Assembly (NCBI GenBank): GCA_963205335.1
Contig: CAUJIM010000031.1
Span: 1 to 59,355 of the forward strand
Direction of reading: 5' to 3'
DNA length: 59,355 nt
From: Pseudomonadota bacterium
Lineage (GTDB): Bacteria; Pseudomonadota; Gammaproteobacteria; Burkholderiales; Burkholderiaceae_C
The notes beneath the pieces are model-generated. The model worked only from the letters and a program-made list of their open reading frames with translations, did no database searches and was not told where the DNA came from. Each line of letters opens with the position of its first letter. Position 1 is the stretch's first letter. The position numbers were made by a program, and so were the translations under genes. Positions 1 through 8,467 of this stretch are shown here, piece after piece.

Positions 1-11
1 TGGGCGTGAAC

Positions 12-27
12 AGCTATCAATATAGAC
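12..27. repeat. fragment of the dispersed palindromic repeat
   Basis: A short CAGCTATCAATAT stretch is markedly A/T-rich against its surroundings. It matches the TAGCTG half of the dispersed repeat found about a dozen times in this window. Only one arm is present, so it may be chance. Confidence 0.35.
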
Positions 28-74
28 GCATCCGGCGCGCCGGCCGGGCGCGCCACGGCGGCCGTGGCGGCCGT

Positions 75-110
75 GGCGGGCACGGCAGGCACGGCGGGCA
101 CGGCAGGCAC
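75..110. repeat. perfect 2 x 18-bp tandem repeat
   Basis: The unit GGCGGGCACGGCAGGCAC occurs twice head to tail (75-92 and 93-110). A shorter GGCGGCCGTGGC duplication lies just to its left. It sits downstream of the efflux adaptor stop codon, in a stretch with no convincing reading frame, and is probably a neutral slippage product. The rest of 1-139 shows nothing else I can name. Confidence 0.6.
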
Positions 111-139
111 GGATGGCGAGGCCAGGCGGGCGGGGCGCA

Positions 140-1312
140 TCATGGGCGCCCGGCGTTCGCGGTGGCGCTGGCGGCTGCGGCCGGCGCGGCGGCCGGCCGG
201 GTGGCCGTGCCCTCGCGCAGCACGCCGGCGCTGCCGCGCAGCACGGTGGCGCCGTCGTCGATGCCCCGCACCGCCACCCAGGGCTCGCCGTCCACGCTGC
301 CGCGCACACCCAGGCCCACCGGCCGGTGGGCGATGCGCTCGCCCGCCACCACCTGCACGTAAGGCGCCGGCTTGTCGGTGCGCACGGCGTTCAGCGGCAC
401 GGCCAGCGCCTGCTGCTCGCCGGTGGCCAGCTGGCCCTGGGCGAACAGGCCTTGGCGCAGGCCGGGCTGCGGCGCCACGCTCAGATACACCAGCACGCTG
501 CGGCTGCCCGGCTGGGCGCTGGGGTTGATGCGCGCCACGCGCGCGCTCACCGGCTCGGCCACGCCCTCGATGTCCAGGCGGGCGCTCTGGCCCACGCGCA
601 CCGCCACCGAATCGGCCGGGCTCAGGGCGGCTTCCAGCTCCAGCTGGGCCGGATCGACGATCTCGACGATGCGCGCGTCGGGCGCCACGCGCTCGCCCGG
701 CTGCGCCAGCCGCTGCGCGATCTGGCCGTCGATGGGCGCGCGCAGCACGGTGTCGGCCAGCGACTTGCGCACCACCTCGACCCCCGCCTGCGCGGCGCGG
801 TGGTTGGCGCGGGCCGACTCCAGGCTGGCCAGCGAATTGTCCAGCGCGGTGCGCGAGATGAAGCCCTGGTTCACCAGGGCGGCGTTGTTGTCGTACTGGC
901 GCTGGGCGATGTCCACCTGGGCGCGCGCGGCGTCGGCCTGCTGCTGGGTCTGGCGCAGGCGCTCGCTGTACTCGGTCGGCTCGATGCGGGCCAGCACCTG
1001 GCCGGCGCGCACGCGGTCGCCTTCGCGCACCGTCAGCCCTTGCAGCTCGCCCGGCACGCGCGCCTTGACCAGGGCCGAGCGCACCGCCTTGAGCGTGCCG
1101 GTGATGGGGATGTCCGTGCCCAGCGCCACCTGGCGTGCGTGCGCCAGGTCGGTCGCGGCCAGTTCGATCACCGGCGCGCTGGCCGCGGCCGCAGCCGGCG
1201 CCGGGGCCTTGGCCTGCCGGGCCTGGTAGCCGCGCCAGCCCAGCAGCACGGCGGCCAGCACGGCCAGCAGCAACAAGGCCCGGACGAGCCCACGGGAGAA
1301 GGACGGATTCAT
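140..1312 (-). CDS. RND efflux pump periplasmic adaptor (HlyD/AcrA family)
   Basis: This is the periplasmic adaptor (membrane fusion protein) that bridges an inner-membrane RND pump to an outer-membrane channel. The 390-residue protein opens with one hydrophobic segment (about residues 8-25, RALLLLAVLAAVLLGW). A lipoyl/barrel-sandwich half follows (VREGDRVRAGQVLARIEP), then a coiled-coil hairpin rich in Gln/Ala, the second lipoyl half (VLRAPIDGQIAQRLAQPGE) and beta-barrel domains. The ATG at 1312 overlaps the TetR gene's TGA by 4 bp, so the two are translationally coupled. The pump gene would lie to the left, outside the window. The Ala-rich C-terminal tail is low complexity. The substrate cannot be predicted. 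Confidence 0.88.
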   Translation of the reverse strand: MNPSFSRGLVRALLLLAVLAAVLLGWRGYQARQAKAPAPAAAAASAPVIELAATDLAHARQVALGTDIPITGTLKAVRSALVKARVPGELQGLTVREGDRVRAGQVLARIEPTEYSERLRQTQQQADAARAQVDIAQRQYDNNAALVNQGFISRTALDNSLASLESARANHRAAQAGVEVVRKSLADTVLRAPIDGQIAQRLAQPGERVAPDARIVEIVDPAQLELEAALSPADSVAVRVGQSARLDIEGVAEPVSARVARINPSAQPGSRSVLVYLSVAPQPGLRQGLFAQGQLATGEQQALAVPLNAVRTDKPAPYVQVVAGERIAHRPVGLGVRGSVDGEPWVAVRGIDDGATVLRGSAGVLREGTATRPAAAPAAAASATANAGRP

Positions 1313-1968
1313 GGTGTTGCGGTGTCGGGGCGCAAGCCGTGCAGCAGCAGGTCGGCGTGCTGCGCCAGCAGGGCCTGGGGATCGGAGGTTGGCGCCGGCA
1401 TGCAGTCGGTCGGCCACTGGCGCCACAGCACCAGCTGCAGCAGGGGGGCGATGATGAGCGGCACCGTCTGCGCCACATCGACGCGGCGGAATTCGCCACT
1501 GGCGATGCCGCGCTCCAGCACGCGGCGCAGCAGCTCATGGCTGGGCAGCACCACCTGCTCCTGGTAGTCGCGCGCCAGTTCGGGAAAGTGGGCCACCTCG
1601 ACCACGATCAGCTTGCACAGCCCGGCGGCGGGCGTGTTGCCGTAATGGGTCCACCAGCGGCGCAGGAATTCGCGCAGCAGATCGGCGCTGGAGCCGGTGT
1701 AGCTGGCCAGATCGGCCAGCGCCTGGTCCAGGTGGCGGCCGACGTTTTCGCGCACCACGGCCTTGAACAGCGCCTGCTTGCTGGGAAAGTACAGAAACAG
1801 CGTGCCCTTGGAGACGCCGGCGCGGGTGGCGACTTCTTCCACCCGGGTGGCGGCAAAGCCCTTTTCGACGAACAGCGCCAGCGCGGCGTCCAGCAGCTCG
1901 CCCGGCCGCGCCTGCTTGCGGCGCGTGCGCCGGGACGGCGGGCACGGGAGGTCCTGGAGGGTGTTCAT
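1309..1968 (-). CDS. TetR/AcrR-family transcriptional repressor
   Basis: A 219-residue DNA-binding repressor. The N-terminal helix-turn-helix covers about residues 20-65, with the typical ELLDAALALFVEKGF, VEEVATRAGVSKGTLFLYF and KQALFKAVV segments. A helical ligand-binding domain follows. It is the first gene of an operon with the efflux adaptor and presumably represses both genes until a toxic ligand binds; this is inferred from context. The start at 1968 lies only 4 bp downstream of an inverted repeat (TGAC-N6-GTCA). No clear Shine-Dalgarno sequence precedes it. Confidence 0.9.
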   Translation of the reverse strand: MNTLQDLPCPPSRRTRRKQARPGELLDAALALFVEKGFAATRVEEVATRAGVSKGTLFLYFPSKQALFKAVVRENVGRHLDQALADLASYTGSSADLLREFLRRWWTHYGNTPAAGLCKLIVVEVAHFPELARDYQEQVVLPSHELLRRVLERGIASGEFRRVDVAQTVPLIIAPLLQLVLWRQWPTDCMPAPTSDPQALLAQHADLLLHGLRPDTATP

Positions 1969-1972
1969 TTAA

Positions 1973-1986
1973 TGACTGGGGGGTCA
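1973..1986. promoter_or_regulatory. candidate TetR operator
   Basis: TGAC and GTCA arms flank a six-base spacer, TGGGGG, just upstream of the tetR start codon. TetR-type repressors commonly bind such inverted repeats at their own promoter. The arms are short, so this rests on position as much as on symmetry. Confidence 0.4.
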
Positions 1987-2074
1987 GTATTTTGGCGCAG
2001 GCGCCTGAACGGCGTCAAGATCGAGCGGGCGGGGCCGCGCCGTTGTCCGCTGGCGCGGCGGCGCGCGCAGGCGC

Positions 2075-3124
2075 TCAGGCGCACAGCGGCGGCTCGGCCA
2101 TGGCCTCGATCTGCTCGCGCAGCAGCGCCGTCTGGCCGCGCCAGTAGTCGGGCGTGCCGAAGCCGGCAAAGGCTGCGGCAAAGGCCGGGTCGTGCGCGCG
2201 CTGCGCCAGCCAGGCGCTGTAGTGGATCAGTCGCAGCGTGCGCAGCGGCTCGATCAGCGCCAGCTCGCGCCGGTCGAACGCGCGCACCTGCTCGTAGCCG
2301 TCCAGCAGCGCGCCCAGCTGGCGCTGGCGCTCGGCGCGCTCGCCGGCCAGCAGCATCCACAGGTCCTGCACCGCCGGGCCACTGCGGCAGTCGTCCAGAT
2401 CGACGAAGTGCGGGCCGCCGCCGGGCTGCTCGGTCGGCGTCCACAGGATGTTGCCGACATGGCAGTCGGCGTGCAGACGCAGCGTGGCGATCGGCCGGGT
2501 TGGATGGTCAAAATGGGTTTCAGAGCTTGCCCAATCTGCGCCAGCAGCTATGTGATCGATAGCATCCTGGCTGACTTCGGCCCATGCGCGCTCGGCCTCC
2601 GGCGGCAGCGCAGCGTGCGCCAGCAGCCATTCACGCGGCTCCACGCCGTGGCTGCGCAGGTCGAGCGCGGGGCGGTGCACAAACGCCTGGCGCGCCCCCA
2701 CCAGGTGCAGCCGGGCCAGAAAGCGGCCCATCCATGCCAGCGTGTCGGCGTCGCCCAGCTCGGGCGCGCGGCCGCCGCGCCGTGGCGTCAGGCTGAACCA
2801 GAAGTCGCCGTGCCGGTGCAGCGTGCGCCCGTCGATCACCAGGGGCGCCACCACCGGCACCTCGGCCGCGGCCAGCTCCCGCGCGAAGGCGTGCTCTTCC
2901 TCGATCTGCGCCTGCGTCCAGCGCCCGGGGCGGTAGAACTTGAGCACCACCGCCGGGTGCGCCTCGGCCAGCGGCGTGCCCGGCTCCAGATGCGCCAGGT
3001 AGACGCGGTTCTCGTACGAGTTGAGCGTCATCAGTCGCCCATCGCCCATCAGCCCCAGGGCGGCCAGCGCGTCCAGCACGAAGTCGGGGGTGAGGGTGGC
3101 GAAGGGGTGGGCGTGGTCGGTCAT
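2075..3124 (-). CDS. srkA: SrkA/RdoA (YihE)-type stress response kinase
   Basis: A 349-residue aminoglycoside-phosphotransferase-fold Ser/Thr kinase; E. coli SrkA protects stressed cells by countering MazEF-type killing. Visible motifs are NSYENRVYLA near the glycine loop, VVLKFYRPGRW with the nucleotide-binding Lys, the catalytic HADCHVGNILW, and the metal-binding DLDDC. The start MTDHAHPF (3124) fits the family N-terminus; an in-frame ATG three codons upstream is possible. It is divergent from the EVE gene with 31 bp between starts. A dispersed repeat copy lies inside the frame (about 2511-2566) and encodes the segment around AGADWASSETHF, just before the catalytic loop. Confidence 0.9.
   Translation of the reverse strand: MTDHAHPFATLTPDFVLDALAALGLMGDGRLMTLNSYENRVYLAHLEPGTPLAEAHPAVVLKFYRPGRWTQAQIEEEHAFARELAAAEVPVVAPLVIDGRTLHRHGDFWFSLTPRRGGRAPELGDADTLAWMGRFLARLHLVGARQAFVHRPALDLRSHGVEPREWLLAHAALPPEAERAWAEVSQDAIDHIAAGADWASSETHFDHPTRPIATLRLHADCHVGNILWTPTEQPGGGPHFVDLDDCRSGPAVQDLWMLLAGERAERQRQLGALLDGYEQVRAFDRRELALIEPLRTLRLIHYSAWLAQRAHDPAFAAAFAGFGTPDYWRGQTALLREQIEAMAEPPLCA
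2511..2566. repeat. dispersed palindromic repeat inside srkA
   Basis: This A/T-richer segment reads GCTTGCCCAATCTGCGC, then AGCAGCTAT and TCGATAG. It closely matches the intergenic copy after msrA (GCTTGCTGAATCTGCGC, AGCAGCTAT, TCGATAG). Here it is in frame within srkA and translated. Confidence 0.55.
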
Positions 3125-3155
3125 GCCCAGCATTGTCGGCGGCACAATCGGCGCC

Positions 3156-3638
3156 ATGACGACGCCGCGCCAGTACTGGTTGATGAAATCCGAACCCGAC
3201 GAGTGCTCGATCGACGACGCGCTGGCGGCGCCTGGCCAGACCGTGCCGTGGACCGGGGTGCGCAACCACCAGGCGCGCAACTTCATGCGCGACGCCATGC
3301 GGGTGGGCGACGGCGTGCTGTTCTACCACTCCAGCTGTGCCGAGCCGGGCATCGCCGGCATTGCGCGCGTGGCCTCCGCCGCCCATGCCGACCCGACCCA
3401 GTTCGACCCCGGCTCCGCGTACTTCGACCCCACCGCCCGGCCCGACAGCCCGCGCTGGCTGCTGGTGGACGTGCAGGCGCTGCGCAAGACGCGCCTGCTG
3501 GGCCTGGCCGAGCTGCGCGGCGTGCCGGCGCTGGCCGACATGCTGGTGCTGCGGCGCGGCAACCGGCTGTCGATCACACCGGTGACGCCGGGTCAGTGGC
3601 AGGCGATCGAGCGCCTGCTGGCCGCCGCGCCGGCGTGA
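3156..3638 (+). CDS. EVE domain-containing protein
   Basis: A 160-residue single-domain protein of the EVE/PUA-like fold, a family thought to bind modified bases in nucleic acids. The N-terminus YWLMKSEPDE, the following WTGVRNHQARN and the VLFYHSS segment are hallmark EVE sequences, and the length is typical of stand-alone members. The ATG at 3156 starts directly at the conserved domain. It is divergently arranged with srkA and probably shares a compact promoter region with it. Its exact ligand is unknown. Confidence 0.9.
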   Translation: MTTPRQYWLMKSEPDECSIDDALAAPGQTVPWTGVRNHQARNFMRDAMRVGDGVLFYHSSCAEPGIAGIARVASAAHADPTQFDPGSAYFDPTARPDSPRWLLVDVQALRKTRLLGLAELRGVPALADMLVLRRGNRLSITPVTPGQWQAIERLLAAAPA

Positions 3639-3649
3639 CCGGCAATGCC

Positions 3650-4706
3650 TCAGTTCCTGGCGGCGCCGGGGGCGGCGGCCGTCAACCTGGCTTCGCGCAT
3701 CAAGGTGCGGTGAAAGCGGTTGCTGCGATCGAGCCAGCTGCTGAAGCTCGGCCCGGCCATGGTGGTCTGCTTGTAGGCGCCCTGCTTCATCAGAGCGTTC
3801 CATTCGGGCAGTGCGCGCACCTTGTCGAGCAGCTGCGCGTAGTACGCCACCTGCTCGGGCGTGGCACCCGGCGCCATGAAGATGCCGCGCATCATCAGGT
3901 ATTCCACCGGGATGCCGAACGACATGCAGGTGGGCAGGTCGCTCCAGCTCTGGTTGTCGGCCACCTTGTCGGGATAGGCCAGTTTGCTGCCGTCGAACAC
4001 GCACAGCGGCCGCAGCTTGCCTTCGCGCCACAGCTTTTCGGCCTCGATCGGGTTGTTGACCGTCAGGTCCACCTCACCGGCGGCCAGTGCCCGTGCCACG
4101 TCGCCGCCGCCCTTGAACGGCACGTACTGGATGCGCGCGCTGGCCGCGGTTTCCAGCAGCACGCTGATCAGCTGGTCTTCCTGCTTGGTGCCGGTGCCGC
4201 CGAGCCTGAGGCTGCCGGCCGGGCTGGCGCGCAGCGCATCCAGCACGTCCTTGGGCGACTTGTACGGCGAGCCCTTGGCTACCCACAGCACGAACTCGTC
4301 GAGCGCCAGCATCTGCACCGGGGTGATGTCCGACCAGGCAAACGGCGTGCCGGTGGCCAGCGGCGCGGTGAACAGGTTGGACAGCGTGATGATGAGCTTG
4401 TGCGGGTTGCCCTGCGCCGCTTTGACGTCCATCAGGCCCTCGACCCCCGAATTGCCCGTCTTGTTGACCACGTTCAGCGGCTGCTTCATCAGGCCATGCT
4501 TGCTCACCATCTGCTGGATGAAGCGGGCCATCTGGTCGGCACCGCCGCCGGTGCCGGCGGGCACCACCAGCTCCACCGGTGCCGTCGGTTCCCAGGCCGC
4601 CTGCGCCGGTGGCGCCAGGCCGGCCAGCAGGCCAGCGCAGAGGGCGGGTACAAGCCGAGCGGCGCGCCAGCGCCGCGGGGTGGGGGGGGTGTGGCATGGC
4701 GTTCAT
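3650..4706 (-). CDS. Bug/TctC-family solute receptor, signal peptide out of frame
   Basis: A periplasmic receptor of the Bug (tripartite tricarboxylate transporter TctC) family, abundant in Burkholderiales. The uninterrupted frame from a GTG at 4576 gives 308 residues, beginning VELVVPAGTGGGADQMARF and containing GNPHKLIITL and the YVPFKGGGDVARAL ligand-loop region. Upstream, the same frame encodes a convincing signal peptide (RRWRAARLVPALCAGLLAG, then APPAQA) but has no ATG before a stop at 4703. The ATGs at 4706 and 4697 lie in another frame, separated by a run of eight G (4682-4689). Losing one G would join them. So this is a recent frameshift, a phase-variable tract or a sequencing error. 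The gene is solitary, with no TctA/TctB beside it. Confidence 0.8.
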
Positions 4707-5019
4707 GGTCTGCGGGTATCGATGCGTTCGGCGAGTGATGAGGTGCTGCCGGTGCGGCCTGATTCTGAGCGGACTGGGCCGGTCCTGAAACGCCGTTGCC
4801 GGAAATATTTAGACATTATTGATTACTAAATCACGAAGCGCCGGGCTTGGGCGTCGGGCGCCGCCGGCGGGGTCGCCGGTCTGCCGCCAGGGCGCGTCGC
4901 ATGGGTGCGGGCTGGCGCTGGCCGGCGGCGGAGCACAATGCACGCCGGGGCCGGGTGCGGGCGGTGGTTGCTCGTGGGCGACACGGGGCCTGGTGCGGCC
5001 CGATCGAAGGAGTGGATGG
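4707..5019. other. intergenic region, Bug receptor / msrA divergent leader
   Basis: About 310 bp without a supported gene. An A/T-rich patch at roughly 4801-4832 (AATATTTAGACATTATTGAT) stands out from the GC-rich flanks and probably contains promoter elements for one or both divergent genes. I cannot assign -35/-10 boxes with confidence. Confidence 0.4.
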
Positions 5020-5559
5020 ATGTCTGACAGTCAAACCCTGGTGCTGGCCGGCGGCTGCTTCTGGTGCACCGAGGCGGTGTTCAAGCAGGTGCGCGGCGTG
5101 CTCGACGTCGAAAGCGGCTACAGCAATGGCCAGGCCACGGCGCCCAGCTACGAGCAGGTGTGCACCGGCGCCACCGGTTGCGCCGAGGTGGTCAAGCTGG
5201 TGTACGACCCGGGGCAGATCGGCACGCGCCAGATCCTGGAGATCTTCTTTCTGGTGCACGACCCGACCCAGCTCAACCGCCAGGGCCACGATGTGGGCAC
5301 CCAGTACCGCAGCGGCGTGTACTTCACCACCGCCGAGCAGGCCGACGTGGCGCACGCGCTGATTCGCGAGATGAGCCAGGACGGGCTGTACGACGGCGCC
5401 ATCGTGACCGAGGTGGCGCCACTGGCCCACTACTTCCCGGCCGAGGACTACCATCAAGATTTTTTCGAGCGCAACCCGACCCAGGGCTACTGCGTGGCCA
5501 CGGCGGCGCCCAAGGTGGCCAAGTTTCGCCAGACTTTCCGCGAGCTGGTGAAGGCCTGA
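5020..5559 (+). CDS. msrA: peptide methionine (S)-S-oxide reductase MsrA
   Basis: Reduces the S-epimer of methionine sulfoxide in oxidised proteins, using thioredoxin as reductant. The 179-residue protein carries the catalytic GGCFWCTEA motif near residue 12. Family segments GYSNGQ, YEQVCTGATGCAEVV, HDPTQLNRQGHDVGTQYRSG and the C-terminal NPTQGYC follow. The ATG at 5020 is preceded by a good ribosome binding site (GAAGGAG), and upstream in-frame sequence is not conserved. A dispersed repeat copy follows the gene. Confidence 0.95.
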   Translation: MSDSQTLVLAGGCFWCTEAVFKQVRGVLDVESGYSNGQATAPSYEQVCTGATGCAEVVKLVYDPGQIGTRQILEIFFLVHDPTQLNRQGHDVGTQYRSGVYFTTAEQADVAHALIREMSQDGLYDGAIVTEVAPLAHYFPAEDYHQDFFERNPTQGYCVATAAPKVAKFRQTFRELVKA

Positions 5560-5597
5560 GGCCCGTCCGGCAAGCATCCGATGGGCAACCCATTGGC

Positions 5598-5650
5598 CTG
5601 CGCCGCTTGCTGAATCTGCGCGAGCAGCTATGAATTCGATAGTTTTCTGC
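5598..5650. repeat. dispersed palindromic repeat
   Basis: Intergenic copy after msrA: GCTTGCTGAATCTGCGC, AGCAGCTATGAATTCGATAG, ending in TTTTCTG. It is most similar to the copy embedded in srkA. Confidence 0.6.
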
Positions 5651-5739
5651 CCAACGGTGATGCCGGCCGACCCGGCCGCGCGCCAGGCTGGTCGGTGTGC
5701 TGCCGCCCAGCCCGAGGCGTGCTCGTGCGGGTGCGGCCG

Positions 5740-7590
5740 ATGAGCGCGCGCGCCGTCGACGCGGTGAGCGCGCTGCTGGCCGCCGCGCTGCTGGCCGCGC
5801 TGCTGGGCCTGTCGGTCTGGCTGTGGCAGGGCGGGCAGCGCGCGCTGCTGCTGGCACCGGCCATCGGCGAGCTGGCCGACTGTCTGGAACTGGCGCCGGC
5901 GCAGACGCCGCTGGAGCCCGCCTGCAGCGGCGAGCGCGGCTCGGCCGCGCAGCGCATCGAGGCCACGCTCGGCCCGCTGGGCCCGCGCCGCAGTGCCGAC
6001 GGGCACTTCGAGCTCGGCTACACCCTGGTGGTGCCGCTGCTCAACCTGTTCGAGCCGCAGGGCGCCGGCTGGGCCATCGACCAGCAGGCGGTGCAGCGCA
6101 TCGTCCGCACCGTGCGCGACGTGCAGCGGCCGGTGGTGCTGTACCTGTTTTCCACCCATTTTTCCGAGCAGGCGCCGATCGAGCCGGTGCTGGCGCAGGA
6201 CCCGGCCAACCTGGCGCACACGCCGCAGGGCCCGCTGCCGGTGGACCAGTTCATGGGCTGGCCGCTGTACCCCTGGAGCATCGCCCGCACCGACAACGCC
6301 ATCACCCAGCGGCGCGAGCAGGCCATCGGCGCGCTGGTGCAGGGCGTGTGCGCGCTGCCGGCGGCGGCGCGCCAGCGCATCGTCGGCCTGAACCTGCTGG
6401 GCGAGGTGCACCACCTGTACCCCGACTTCGAGGCCGGCATGGGCCACGACCGGCCCTACGTGCTGACCGACTACGCCGACGCCTCGCGCCGCGGCTTTCG
6501 CGCCTTTCTGCGCCAGCGCTTCGGCCACGTGGCGGCGCTCAACGCCTACCTGGGGTCGGACTTCGCCAGCTTCGACGCCGTCGATCCGCCTTCGCGCGAC
6601 ATCCGCCGCGAGCCGCTGCAGCACTTCTGGCAGCACCTGGACGATGCCGCCGCCGGCACGCTGGCCATCAGCGGCTGGGCGCACGACGCCGCGCTGCCGG
6701 CCGGCGCCACGCCCTGGGTGCGCGTGTACCTGGACGGTCTGCCGGTGGCGCGCGTGCCGGCGCATTTCGTGCGCCAGGACGTCGGCCAGGCGCTGCCACA
6801 GCTGGGCACCGACCGTGTCGGCTGGCGGCATGACCTGCGCTTTGCCGAACTCGCCCCCGGCCTGCACCGGCTGGACATCGCGCTGGAAGGCCAGGGCGGC
6901 GCGCTGCGCCGGCTGGGCACGCGCCGGCTCGCCGTGATGGACCGCGCCCAGCGCACGCCGGCGCCGGTGCCGCTGCGTCAGGCGCTGCCGCCCATGGCCG
7001 AGCCGGGCGCCGCGCTGCGCTTTCACATCGACACGCCGGCGGATGGGCGTGCCGTGTTCTACAACCCGCTGGTGCCGTTGTGGCACGCCTTCCGCGGCCA
7101 GCAGGTGGTGGACTACCTGGCGCATTTCGATCGCCTGCTGGCCGGCACCTGCCTGGCCGACGTGCCGCGCCGCACGCAGCAGATCTACCCGGCCGAAAAA
7201 GCCGGCTGGGACGGCTCGCGCTTTGCGTCCGAGGCCTCGCTGCGGCCGTTCGGTCAGGTGCGCCTGGGCATCAACCTGTATGGCGAGGCCAGCTACGACG
7301 ATTCCTTCTTCGACTGGCTGGCGCGTTCGCGCCAGAGCGGCTACAGCGTGACCGAGTTCCACCCGCTGCGCGGCATGGACGGCGCCGAGCTGCGCCGCGT
7401 GCTGGAGCAGCACCGCGCGCACGGCGCCGAAACCTTCTCCTTCTTCCTGCACCCGCCGCCGCCCGGCGGCACCCGCTCGCAACCGCTGGCCAACCCCTTT
7501 GCGTTGGACCCCCAGAACCCGCGCCACGGCTCCGACACCCTGTACCGCGCGCTGCAGCAGGTGATGCAGGCCCCAGGCACAGGACGTTAA
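5740..7590 (+). CDS. membrane-anchored glycoside hydrolase-like protein with inserted Ig-like domain
   Basis: I do not recognise a named family member. The 616-residue protein has a single N-terminal membrane segment (about residues 9-30) and then a probable TIM barrel on the outside. Residues 252-275 (GFRAFLRQRFGHVAALNAYLG) resemble family 42 beta-galactosidases, and Glu222 in GLNLLGEVHH lies where that family keeps its acid/base. Residues about 307-401 (LAISGWAHD, VRVYLDGLPVARV, GLHRLDIALEGQGG) look like the Ig-like module with an SGW motif found on bacterial surface proteins. It seems to split the barrel, whose second half has LGINLYGEASYDDSFF and VTEFHPL. The start at 5740 immediately precedes the hydrophobic segment. 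Function is inferred only. Confidence 0.6.
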   Translation: MSARAVDAVSALLAAALLAALLGLSVWLWQGGQRALLLAPAIGELADCLELAPAQTPLEPACSGERGSAAQRIEATLGPLGPRRSADGHFELGYTLVVPLLNLFEPQGAGWAIDQQAVQRIVRTVRDVQRPVVLYLFSTHFSEQAPIEPVLAQDPANLAHTPQGPLPVDQFMGWPLYPWSIARTDNAITQRREQAIGALVQGVCALPAAARQRIVGLNLLGEVHHLYPDFEAGMGHDRPYVLTDYADASRRGFRAFLRQRFGHVAALNAYLGSDFASFDAVDPPSRDIRREPLQHFWQHLDDAAAGTLAISGWAHDAALPAGATPWVRVYLDGLPVARVPAHFVRQDVGQALPQLGTDRVGWRHDLRFAELAPGLHRLDIALEGQGGALRRLGTRRLAVMDRAQRTPAPVPLRQALPPMAEPGAALRFHIDTPADGRAVFYNPLVPLWHAFRGQQVVDYLAHFDRLLAGTCLADVPRRTQQIYPAEKAGWDGSRFASEASLRPFGQVRLGINLYGEASYDDSFFDWLARSRQSGYSVTEFHPLRGMDGAELRRVLEQHRAHGAETFSFFLHPPPPGGTRSQPLANPFALDPQNPRHGSDTLYRALQQVMQAPGTGR

Positions 7591-7593
7591 ACA

Positions 7594-7641
7594 AATCGGC
7601 CGCCAGCGCTTGACAGATCATCGCGAACAGCTATTAAAAAC
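7594..7641. repeat. dispersed palindromic repeat
   Basis: The reverse-strand reading TTTTTAATAGCTGTTCGCG is followed by TCAAGCGCTGGCGGCC. It lies directly after the stop codon of the glycoside-hydrolase-like gene. The remaining gap to 7767 holds a GC-rich stretch with no gene I can support. Confidence 0.55.
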
Positions 7642-7767
7642 GGAGTATCCGCCGCATCCAAAGGGGCGGCGCAGCACACCCCAATAAGGGCCGCGGAGCA
7701 GGTCAAGCCAGGCCGCCGTGGCCGGGGTCCCCTCGGCCACCAGCGGCGCCCGCCCCTCAGGGGGGAG

Positions 7768-8400
<633 letters not shown>

Positions 8401-8404
8401 CGTC

Positions 8405-8442
8405 AATCGCTATTGAAAAGGTAGCTGCTGGCGCAGGATGGT
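8405..8442. repeat. dispersed palindromic repeat (degenerate)
   Basis: GCTATTGAAAAGGTAGCTGCTGGCGCAGG occupies the 67-bp gap between the upp start and the downstream end of the ATPase gene. It matches only the left arm of the repeat. Confidence 0.45.
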
Positions 8443-8467
8443 AAAGCGTTGGGGGCGGTTCAGGTGC

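Noticed and set aside
75..110. possible CRISPR-like or regulatory repeat
   Set aside because: Only two directly adjacent 18-bp units with no spacers; a simple tandem duplication. No CRISPR array was seen anywhere in the window.
113..1567. 484-codon plus-strand frame over the efflux adaptor and TetR genes
   Set aside because: Antisense to two clear genes with coupled overlap; its residue composition is typical of shadow frames.
4831..7527. 898-codon minus-strand frame opposite msrA and the glycoside-hydrolase-like gene
   Set aside because: It crosses two plus-strand genes and an intergenic repeat, and has no recognisable domain. It is a composition artefact.
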